Part shown: positions 56,876 to 64,000 of the stretch, one piece after another
How positions within the stretch are numbered: the stretch's first letter is position 1
Layout: each line of letters begins with the position of its first letter
Program-made: the position numbers and the translations under genes
Notes under the pieces: model-generated
Told to the model about the DNA's origin: nothing
The model's database searches: none
What the model saw: the letters and a program-made list of their open reading frames with translations, nothing else
Assembly: GCA_938092135.1 (NCBI GenBank)
Contig: CALLJL010000003.1
Location: 1 to 64,000, forward strand
Reading direction: 5' to 3'
Length of the DNA stretch: 64,000 nt
Source of the DNA: an uncultured bacterium
GTDB taxonomy: Bacteria; Acidobacteriota; Aminicenantia; Aminicenantales; CALLJL01

Positions 56876-56954
56876 TATGAAATTTATGAATTTAAAGCCA
56901 CAAAAGGGCTTATAGGACAACCTGATCACCCAATAATGTTTAATCATTCCTCAA

Positions 56955-59072
56955 TCAAAAGATAACGACATCAGCTTCAGCTAAAAGCCTTAAATACGCT
57001 TCTACCCAGTTAATCGGTATTGGTTTGAATTCAGCACTTACGGCATTACGGATATCAAGCAGGCTGTTTCGGCCATTGACAAAGTTCAGAATTTCATAGG
57101 TAATTCGATTGTCTTCTTGAAAAATAGGCAAATTAAAAATCTCCGGCTTATCTTTTATTTTCTCGCGCAAGTAGGCAAGGTTAACCGGTCCTTTCAGTTT
57201 AGGATTTCTCTTGGGAATAATTTTTGCGGCGGCTATTTCTTCGGGGGTGAGATTAATTTTTTCTATTTTTAACCCCCGGGCCAGGCAGGTGAGGCGATAG
57301 AATTGTTCAAGATCGGATAGCAAGCTGCTCCGCTCTTTTCTTATTTTTTCGATAAAATTATCAATAAAATTGTCAACTTCCTTATCTCGTCGCGAATAAT
57401 TTTTTAGAGATTCGAGAGCCGCTGTTTCCCTTTTTATCGCTTGTTCAATAAAATTGATACCCTCTTTATAATTCATAATCGTATTCGCCGCTTCGCTCCA
57501 ATTCAAAAGATTAAAAGCGCGCTTTAATTCTTCCATGATTCTAATCCGGCAATGGTTTATCATTTCGCCGGCCAGGCGTCTGGCTTTATGGGGACAGTCA
57601 TCGCTTAAAAAAATAGTGGCTGCAGCTGCCAAAAGAGCAGAGCGCTTAAGCTGCGTTGGATCGCAGTGCTCGGGCTGATCACCGCTTGTATGATAATATC
57701 TATCAGGCCAAACAAGGAAAAAGGCGAAGGGAACACCAACCAAACCATCATTAAAAATTACCTGGTCACTACCGCCGGAGTAAGGCATAATACGGTAACG
57801 AAAGGAATCGCGACTACCTGAAAGAGAATAGACGGGAAAGATTGAAGGGGTGGCGAAGGCTTGCATGTTATTAGCTGCGAGAAACTCAACTAAATTAATT
57901 AACAAATCATTTATAAAATGTGGCCTAGAATGGGGGGTTAAATGCAGAAAAAAGGAGGAATTATTTTGATTGAGATATTGACCGACCATATCGAGGTTGA
58001 TTCCCGCTTTAGTCCGGCTAACAAGATCAGGATTTTTGGCCACCCAGGCAATGCTGCCACTCATTTCCGGAACCCAGAGAAAGCGAATTGTCCTTTTGGG
58101 TGGAGCAATTTCTTTTTCGTCAATCAAACGGCGAAGGGTTCGGCCTATTTCAAGAAGACAGGCTGAACCTGAAGCATTATCGTTAGCCCCGGGCTTGTAA
58201 TGGCAGAGATGAGCAGTTAACAAGATCTCCTCATCTTTAAGTTCAGTTCCGGGAATAGTAGCAATTACATTTTCATAATAATATGGTCTAATTTCGGCTT
58301 TGACGATGGCCCTGACAAAAATTTTTTCACCCCGTAGCAACCTCATTTTGAGGGCTTCCCCCCGGCGGTGGGAAAGACCAAAGCCGAAAGTAGGTGTTTT
58401 TGTCCTCAGACGGAGAGTACTCACGTTATCGGGCTCATCATCGGCAAAGCGCATATTGATGGTGACTACACCGAGAGCGCCGAGCTGATCTACAGCCAAA
58501 TTGGCCACAACATCAATTGGCCCTGAAGCCAGAACCACTTTTCCCTTGACATCTATTTTTTCATAATCCTGCAACGAGGTGCCTTCACCGACATAAACGA
58601 GTTCCCCTTCGACATCACAGCTTCGACTGTTAATGGCTACCGAAACAGGAATTTCCGCAAAGCTGGTGAGCTTTTCTTTCTGGGGCTTAGTAATCCAGAG
58701 TTCAGCCATGTCCACATCCCAAGCCGGGCTTGAAGGATACATGAAATAAAAAACTTTACCGTCAGCTGGATATCTTTCTATTTCGACTTCAGAAAGACCA
58801 AAACTTCTTGCTTTTTCGGCCACCCATTGGGCAGCCTGACTATAACCAAGACTGGGCTGAAGCCGATGATAACGGGCGATCTCCCGGATATAATCCTGAG
58901 CCAGTTCACCCGAAATTTCATTATTGAGACTTCTTAAAATGCTTAGAGGAAGAACTGGATCCTTTTTCTCCGCCGGAAAGCTCTTCGACGGCCAGAAAAT
59001 AAAAAAGGAATGGAAAATTAAAACAAAAATAAAGGTAAAAATAAATGGGTGACTGAACCTCTTTTTTGGCAT
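56955..59072 (-). CDS. Exported M28-family aminopeptidase with PA domain
   Basis: The 705-residue protein has a signal anchor (FIFTFIFVLIFHSFFIFW, about 10-27). A PA-like insert covers about 140-260 (VYVGEGTSLQDYEKIDVKGKVVLASG). The M28 core has the zinc set: His288 in AHLCH, Asp298 in GANDNASG, Glu336 in VPEMSG, Asp361 in NLDMVG, and a His in YYHTSGD. The Cys after the first His is the HLCH variant rather than the usual HxD. The last 60 residues form a separate helical domain (EILNFVNGRNSLLDIRNAV). The ribosome site is AGGAGGTAATC. Confidence 0.83.
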   Translation of the reverse strand: MPKKRFSHPFIFTFIFVLIFHSFFIFWPSKSFPAEKKDPVLPLSILRSLNNEISGELAQDYIREIARYHRLQPSLGYSQAAQWVAEKARSFGLSEVEIERYPADGKVFYFMYPSSPAWDVDMAELWITKPQKEKLTSFAEIPVSVAINSRSCDVEGELVYVGEGTSLQDYEKIDVKGKVVLASGPIDVVANLAVDQLGALGVVTINMRFADDEPDNVSTLRLRTKTPTFGFGLSHRRGEALKMRLLRGEKIFVRAIVKAEIRPYYYENVIATIPGTELKDEEILLTAHLCHYKPGANDNASGSACLLEIGRTLRRLIDEKEIAPPKRTIRFLWVPEMSGSIAWVAKNPDLVSRTKAGINLDMVGQYLNQNNSSFFLHLTPHSRPHFINDLLINLVEFLAANNMQAFATPSIFPVYSLSGSRDSFRYRIMPYSGGSDQVIFNDGLVGVPFAFFLVWPDRYYHTSGDQPEHCDPTQLKRSALLAAAATIFLSDDCPHKARRLAGEMINHCRIRIMEELKRAFNLLNWSEAANTIMNYKEGINFIEQAIKRETAALESLKNYSRRDKEVDNFIDNFIEKIRKERSSLLSDLEQFYRLTCLARGLKIEKINLTPEEIAAAKIIPKRNPKLKGPVNLAYLREKIKDKPEIFNLPIFQEDNRITYEILNFVNGRNSLLDIRNAVSAEFKPIPINWVEAYLRLLAEADVVIF

Positions 59073-59612
59073 GATTACCTCCTGGTCATATTTTGATTAT
59101 TCAAAAGTCAGCGTCCCCATGAGTTTATCCTTAGAAAATGTTTTTCTCAAGGTTTTAACATTAACAAAATTTTTGAGGTTTAATTTTTCTGTCAGGAAAC
59201 GATAACCCGACTGAAGGGGTTTTAATAATAAAGGCTTCTGTGAGGAATTTACAATAGGAAGATATAATAAGAACAAAATGATAGCGGGGCTTAAGCTCTG
59301 GATTGAGCTTTGATAACTTTGGCTCAAATTTTAATCCCTGTGACTTGAGCCATAGAGTGAATTATTGTTTTTACCGCTTGGCCTAATACGAATTTAAAGC
59401 CGGATAGAAGCGGCCAGGCAGTAAGAAAGGCGTGATGAAAAAAAGAAGATAGAGGTGAAAAAAAAGAAAACAGGATAATTAAGAGATCTTAAGAACGATG
59501 AAGATCACAATGAAGATCGGAAATGAAACTTATAAGCTTTGTTGGAAAATTTTAAAATTAAACAATTGAATAGATAAAGGACCTACAATGCTTAAATCCC
59601 GGAGGTAAAAGG
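59073..59612 (-). other. Divergent intergenic region
   Basis: The 540 bases between the M28 gene (minus) and the serine hydrolase (plus) carry only the ribosome sites at each end: AGGAGGTAATC on the minus side and CCGGAGGTAAAAGG on the plus side. A minus-strand frame (59097-59327) has a barrel-like end (LNLKNFVNVKTLRKTFSKDK ... TLTFE) but no signal or ribosome site, so it may be a relic. No clear promoter was seen. Confidence 0.4.
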
Positions 59613-61322
59613 ATGATTAAAGGGAATATTATTCCAACCGTCTTTAAGATGAAACTTGTTTTTTCCTTGTTTTTTTTCGTGCTTCTTATATCTAGCATGA
59701 TAAAGGTGATCATGCCAGAAAAGAGAGAGGGAGGTTCAGTTTCTCTGGCGGAAGAGATATCCCCCGAAGAAATTAAATTCCCTCAGACGCCCGCGGGTAA
59801 AAAAGCAGCCCTTTTTTTCGAAGCATTAATTCAGGCAGACCAAAGCAGCCTGGAAGAGTTTTTTAAAACTTGTCTTTCTGAAAATAAATTAAAGGAGATT
59901 TCAGCTAACGAAAGAGCCCTCAAAGTTATGCATTGGAGACAGCAATTTGGCAAAATCATTCCCCTAAAAATTAAGAATCCCTCGGCCAATGAATTTGTGG
60001 TTCTTTTTAAAGGAGAGACGGGTGAATTCTGGTCTGTGGGCCTAGCCTTTGAAATTAAGGGCAATGAGATTCATCTCCAGTCATTAATTATCGATGAGGC
60101 CGAGCCCGTGAATATTTGGCCGCCAAGTTCACTTATGCCTCTGGAACAGGCAATTAGAGAGATTGATCGGCAGATAAACCAGCTTTCAGCCCAGGATAAA
60201 TTTTCGGGCGTTGTTCTCATGGCTCGGGAGTATAAGCCTGTATATTTTAAGGCTTTTGGGCTGGCCAGCAGGGAGTTTAACGTCCCTAATCGCCTTGATA
60301 CCAAGTTTAATTTGGGCTCCATCAACAAGCTTTTTACTAAAATTGCCCTTGGCCAGCTCATAGAGATAGGTTTAATTTCCCTTGATGATCCCTTAGGAAA
60401 GTTCCTGCCCGATTATCCTAATGCTCGAGCCAGGGAGAAGGTCAGAATTCGGCATCTGGTCGAAATGACCTCCGGCCTTGGAGATTTCTTTGGCCCTGAT
60501 TTCTTGGCAACGCCAAAGGATTTAATAAGGCATAACCGGGATTACTTTCGTTTTTTTGCAGCTAAGCCGCTGGCCTTTGAGCCGGGGACAAAGCAGATGT
60601 ATTCTAATGGGAGCTATGTTGTTCTGGGAGAAATAATCAGCCGGGCTTCTGGTATTGATTATTATGAGTTCATTAAGAAAAACATCTTTGATATCGCGGG
60701 CATGAAGGACTCGGCCTGGTATGAGGCAGATGAACCAGTTCCAAATTTAGCTGAAGGCTATACTAAGGAGGTTTCAGGCAAGGGAAAAGTGATTGAGGGC
60801 CGATCTGGGCAATTTTTGTCGGGAATGAATCTGCAAAATAATGGGGAAAAGGAAGGAATAAAGACGATAGAGACAGTGGAGACGAAAAGGGACAAGGCCT
60901 TCAGATCTGAGCGTATAGCTGCAAATAAGGAAGGTGGGGAAAATAGAGAGGAAAAAAGTCCCTTCTGGCGCAAGAATATTTATACCCGACCTGCCCGGGG
61001 AAGTGCAGCGGGTGGAGGTTATTCAACAGCTGAAGACCTCTTGCGCTTTTCAGAAGCCCTTTATAATTGTCAATTGCTTTCTCCTGCTTGGACTGATTGG
61101 GTCTTTGGCGGTCCAGAACCGGGAGCCGATTCAGGTCAAAGGCGATTTAATCCTGACCGGAAGAAGTGGAAATTAGCTGTTGCCGGCGGGGCTCCAGGCA
61201 TAAATGCCGTTCTTGAATTGGAAGGGGAAGGGAGCTGGACAATAATTGTTTTGGCTAATCTGGATCCGCCTGCCGCCACCGATATTTCCCGCCTGATCAA
61301 GCGCTACCTTCCTAAATATTAA
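59613..61322 (+). CDS. Class C beta-lactamase-like serine hydrolase with charged insert
   Basis: The 569-residue protein has a hydrophobic N-terminal segment (about 14-30), then a 120-residue N-domain (about 60-170), then a serine-hydrolase domain. Ser236-x2-Lys239 (GSINK) and Tyr330-Ser-Asn332 (YSN) are present. In place of the usual third motif (HxG or KTG) the sequence reads AVAGGAPG, with no His or Lys. Between about 386 and 450 lies a low-complexity Lys/Glu-rich insert not seen in normal family members. Substrate and activity are unknown; peptide or ester hydrolysis are both possible. Confidence 0.8.
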   Translation: MIKGNIIPTVFKMKLVFSLFFFVLLISSMIKVIMPEKREGGSVSLAEEISPEEIKFPQTPAGKKAALFFEALIQADQSSLEEFFKTCLSENKLKEISANERALKVMHWRQQFGKIIPLKIKNPSANEFVVLFKGETGEFWSVGLAFEIKGNEIHLQSLIIDEAEPVNIWPPSSLMPLEQAIREIDRQINQLSAQDKFSGVVLMAREYKPVYFKAFGLASREFNVPNRLDTKFNLGSINKLFTKIALGQLIEIGLISLDDPLGKFLPDYPNARAREKVRIRHLVEMTSGLGDFFGPDFLATPKDLIRHNRDYFRFFAAKPLAFEPGTKQMYSNGSYVVLGEIISRASGIDYYEFIKKNIFDIAGMKDSAWYEADEPVPNLAEGYTKEVSGKGKVIEGRSGQFLSGMNLQNNGEKEGIKTIETVETKRDKAFRSERIAANKEGGENREEKSPFWRKNIYTRPARGSAAGGGYSTAEDLLRFSEALYNCQLLSPAWTDWVFGGPEPGADSGQRRFNPDRKKWKLAVAGGAPGINAVLELEGEGSWTIIVLANLDPPAATDISRLIKRYLPKY

Positions 61323-61432
61323 TAATCCGAGTATTCTTTTAAGAGAAAAAAATTTAGATTAAAATAAAGCGTGGATAATTGATTGATAATTGATTAATGA
61401 AATTGAGGCTCTGAGGAAAAAATTTTAATCAT

Positions 61433-63673
61433 ATGAAGATTGGTCAAAGGAAGATTAGCCAAGTAAAGGCTAGTCAGAGAGAAACAAGGCCAAAAACTTT
61501 GTTTTTATCATTGAAATCAATTTTTTATTTAAAGAAATGGCCGAGGAACCTTTCTTTGACTGTCTTATTTTTGGTCGTTTTCATGATTTTCGCTCTTTTA
61601 ATTTTCCAGAATAACGTTTTTCCCTTGAACCCCCCAAAGGACAAGATCAACATTCTCCTTATTTCTATTGATACTTTGCGGCCAGACCGGCTAAGTGTTT
61701 ATAGTGATAAATATTTAATCACCCCAAATATTGATGCCATTGCCACCAAAGGAGTCGTTTTTGAGCGAGCCTTTGCCCATGTGCCTATAACTCTTCCTTC
61801 CCATGCCTCAATTTTGCTTGGACTTAACCCGCCCAGCCATGGAGTCAGAGATAATGCTCGTTTTCGGGTTAAACCTGAATTAACCACTTTGGCTGAAATT
61901 TTGAAGGCTGAAGGCTACGCCACCGGGGCCTTTGTCGGCGCATTTCCCTTGGATTCCCGTTTTGGTCTCAATCAGGGCTTTGATGTTTACGACGACCTAT
62001 TTCCTGCCCAACCTTCGCTTCCCTTTACTTTTAGTGAAAGAAAGGCGGAGATGGTTATCAATTCAGCCCTCCACTGGCTCGAAGGACAAAGGGGCCCTTG
62101 GTTTTGCTGGCTTCATCTGTGGGATCCCCATACTCCCTATCTTCCGCCTGAGTCTTATCTGAAACGTTTTTCCCATGACCCTTATAGTGGTGAAGTGGCC
62201 TATGTTGATGACCAGCTGGGCCGGCTTTTTGCCTTTCTTGAAGAAAGAAAACAATTAGCCGAAACTCTGATTATTATTACGGCTGATCATGGGGAATCAT
62301 TGGGCGAACATGGCGAGTTGACCCATGGTTATTTTATATACAACAGTACTCTTTGGGTGCCCTTAATCATTGCTGGTCCTGGGATAAAGCCAGGTCGGGT
62401 CTCTGAATTTGTCAGCCACATTGACCTTTTTCCCACTATCTGCGATTTGCTAAGGATTAAAAAACCGGCTTTTCTTGAAGGGACTTCGCTCTTCCCCTGG
62501 CTTCAGGGGAAAAAGGCTGGAGGTCATCCCATATATATTGAATCCCTTGATCCCTATCTTAATCGGGGATGTGCCCCTCTTTTTGGATTTATTTCAGATA
62601 GCTTTAAATTTATCGATTCCCCCATACCCGAGCTCTACGATTTAAAAAATGATTTTGGAGAAAAGAACAACCTGGCTGGGAAAGTGGATCTAGGCTCCTA
62701 TAAGAAAAGACTCAAAGAAATAATTTCTCTTATGCCCGAAGCCAGTTCTATGACGGCCAGAAAGCCTGTAGACCAAGAAATTAGGCGACGGCTTCAGAGC
62801 CTGGGATATATTATTTCAACCACGCCTCCTCGGCAGAAGACCTTTACGGCTGAGGATGATCCCAAGAGTTTTCTTTTAGTTCAGCAAAAATTGGAAAGGG
62901 CCATTATTTTTCACGATATGGGGAAAAAAGAGGAAGCTATCCATCTCCTTGAACAGGTTATCACTGAAAATAAGAATTTCTCGGCTGCCTATATATATTT
63001 AGCCCATATTTATTATTCTCTTAATCGTGCAGAGCAAGCTTTGGCCGTTCTCCAGGAGGCCTTAAAGGTCAATCCTTCTGACCATAGTCTAGCCTCGGCT
63101 TATGGTTTACATCTTGTCAGAGAAAGGCGTTACCAAGAGGCTATAAAAATCCTAGAACAGGCTATCAGACTCTATGATGAAGATCCTGAAACCTGGGATC
63201 AACTGGGCATTGCCTTTTGGAGGCTGGGCGATTTTGATCGGGCTGAATTTGCTTATAAAAAAGCCCTTTCCTTGGATCCGACCCATGCCTTAGTGTTATC
63301 CAATTTGGGGGCTCTTTATCTTTCCCGATATTTCCAGACTAAAGACCAGAATCAACTTCAGGAAGCCTTAAATTATCTCGAAAGGGCCACACAACTTGAT
63401 CCCCAGTTAAACTTAGCCTTTCGTGCTCTCGGCGTGAGTTACAAGCTTTCTGGACTTCCTGATAGGGCAATCGAAGCCTGGAAAAAGGCTGTGGCCATAG
63501 AACCAAAAGATGATTTTTCTTTACTCAGTCTTGGGACAGCCCTGTTTGAAAAAGGGGAAAGAACCCAGGCCCTTCCATATCTTGAAAGTTACCTCAAGCT
63601 TAAGGAGAAAGAATTAAGCCAGGCTGAAAGGCAAAAGATTGAAGAACTAATAAGGCAATGCCGCCAGAAATAA
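61433..63673 (+). CDS. Membrane-anchored sulfatase-like protein fused to TPR repeats
   Basis: The 746-residue protein has one membrane segment (LTVLFLVVFMIFALLIF, about 42-58). The sulfatase/alkaline-phosphatase domain has NILLISIDTLRPDRLS (metal Asp), PITLPSHASILLG (Thr at the nucleophile site) and ITADHGESLGEHGELTHG. It ends at RLQSLGYI, after which about six to seven TPRs run to the C-terminus (about 475-740). The gene at 44388-46550 stops right at that junction. The TPRs probably recruit partners outside the cytoplasm. The substrate is unknown. Confidence 0.8.
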   Translation: MKIGQRKISQVKASQRETRPKTLFLSLKSIFYLKKWPRNLSLTVLFLVVFMIFALLIFQNNVFPLNPPKDKINILLISIDTLRPDRLSVYSDKYLITPNIDAIATKGVVFERAFAHVPITLPSHASILLGLNPPSHGVRDNARFRVKPELTTLAEILKAEGYATGAFVGAFPLDSRFGLNQGFDVYDDLFPAQPSLPFTFSERKAEMVINSALHWLEGQRGPWFCWLHLWDPHTPYLPPESYLKRFSHDPYSGEVAYVDDQLGRLFAFLEERKQLAETLIIITADHGESLGEHGELTHGYFIYNSTLWVPLIIAGPGIKPGRVSEFVSHIDLFPTICDLLRIKKPAFLEGTSLFPWLQGKKAGGHPIYIESLDPYLNRGCAPLFGFISDSFKFIDSPIPELYDLKNDFGEKNNLAGKVDLGSYKKRLKEIISLMPEASSMTARKPVDQEIRRRLQSLGYIISTTPPRQKTFTAEDDPKSFLLVQQKLERAIIFHDMGKKEEAIHLLEQVITENKNFSAAYIYLAHIYYSLNRAEQALAVLQEALKVNPSDHSLASAYGLHLVRERRYQEAIKILEQAIRLYDEDPETWDQLGIAFWRLGDFDRAEFAYKKALSLDPTHALVLSNLGALYLSRYFQTKDQNQLQEALNYLERATQLDPQLNLAFRALGVSYKLSGLPDRAIEAWKKAVAIEPKDDFSLLSLGTALFEKGERTQALPYLESYLKLKEKELSQAERQKIEELIRQCRQK

Positions 63674-64000
63674 TCATTTAGGCTGATAGATTGAATATTA
63701 TAATGAAAAAATTTCATAAAAAATTGAGTGATTTAAAATGAAAGCAATTTGATTAAAAATAAATTGGCAAAAATTTTACTATTTAAAAAATCTAATTTTC
63801 ATTGAGCCTAATATTCAAAAACTTAAATTCAAAAAGTTAAATTTATTCAAAAAGACGAATTTTAAGACTCATATTTATATTAAAAAAAAGGCAAATTTCC
63901 TAGAGAATAAAAGAAATTAAATTTTTCTATAATTTGGCCCAAAAACTGCATTAATATTGATTGAAATTGGACAAAAAATACTTAAAGGATATCTTAACAA
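63674..64000 (+). other. AT-rich end of window
   Basis: This 327-base stretch is extremely AT-rich and carries no frame. I see no strong hairpin, promoter or tRNA-like clover. The next gene lies outside the window. Confidence 0.4.

Noticed and set aside
59097-59327. Small minus-strand protein
   Set aside because: There is no ribosome site, no signal, and it lies in an otherwise gene-free spacer; at best a relic.
61376-61400. Tandem ATAATTGATT repeat
   Set aside because: Short and AT-only; expected by chance in this spacer.
1-64000. tRNA or rRNA genes
   Set aside because: I scanned the gaps by eye for T-arm-like GGTTCGAATCC patterns and found none; a tRNAscan run could still find one.
1-64000. 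Insertion sequence or prophage
   Set aside because: No transposase, integrase or phage structural gene was recognised, even next to the decayed regions.

Overview
This window looks like a chromosomal segment of a moderately AT-rich, Gram-negative-type, probably anaerobic bacterium. It encodes a lipoprotein lytic transglycosylase, an outer-membrane-barrel-like protein and several exported hydrolases. Zinc-binding forms of S4, S14, L24 and L36, a sulfide-type Thi4, a pyrophosphate-type phosphofructokinase, an archaeal-type aldolase and sulfatase-like/TPR proteins together suggest a lineage such as Aminicenantota (OP8). That placement is inference from gene content only; no rRNA or marker tree could be run.

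Region 1 (1-15.3 kb, all +) is the 3' end of tuf followed by an unbroken S10-spc-alpha superoperon: rpsJ-rplC-rplD-rplW-rplB-rpsS-rplV-rpsC-rplP-rpmC-rpsQ-rplN-rplX-rplE-rpsN(Z)-rpsH-rplF-rplR-rpsE-rpmD-rplO-secY-adk-map-infA-rpmJ-rpsM-rpsK-rpsD-rpoA-rplQ. Many joints are ATGA or GTGA overlaps.

Region 2 (15.3-32.8 kb) is housekeeping and metabolism: an MltD-like transglycosylase, galE and a CCA-type nucleotidyltransferase (-); a LEA14-like anchored protein, a GT2 glycosyltransferase and a His-type Thi4 (+); a barrel protein (-); the tight minus-strand block sirtuin-larC-folE-metG; tryptophanase; a PfkB kinase with an MTA phosphorylase; and a TolB/PD40-like propeller (+).

Region 3 (32.8-43.3 kb) holds a small unknown protein, queA, the yebC-ruvC-ruvA-ruvB block, a copper P1B-ATPase and then about 3 kb of decayed genes. 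The main relic is a BNR/VPS10-type glycosyl-hydrolase-like pseudogene on the minus strand with several stops and frameshifts and a large internal deletion.

Region 4 (43.3-53.5 kb) is mnmA, a membrane sulfatase-like protein, a glycolytic pair (archaeal-type class I aldolase and PPi-type PFK), a UlaG-like metallo-hydrolase, a single-chain L-serine dehydratase, inorganic pyrophosphatase and an ornithine cyclodeaminase family protein. Tryptophanase and serine dehydratase both give pyruvate and ammonia, which fits amino-acid fermentation alongside the exported peptidases.

Region 5 (53.5-64 kb) is looser. It has a 1.4 kb gene-free stretch with a 46-bp-period repeat and a strong hairpin, exported M14 and M28 metallopeptidases, a class C beta-lactamase-like serine hydrolase with a charged insert, and a membrane sulfatase-like domain fused to TPRs. 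I saw no tRNA, rRNA, CRISPR, insertion sequence or prophage. I did not find a clear new multi-gene system. The best leads are the paired sulfatase-like proteins, the promoter palindromes over -35 boxes, and the decaying accessory loci.
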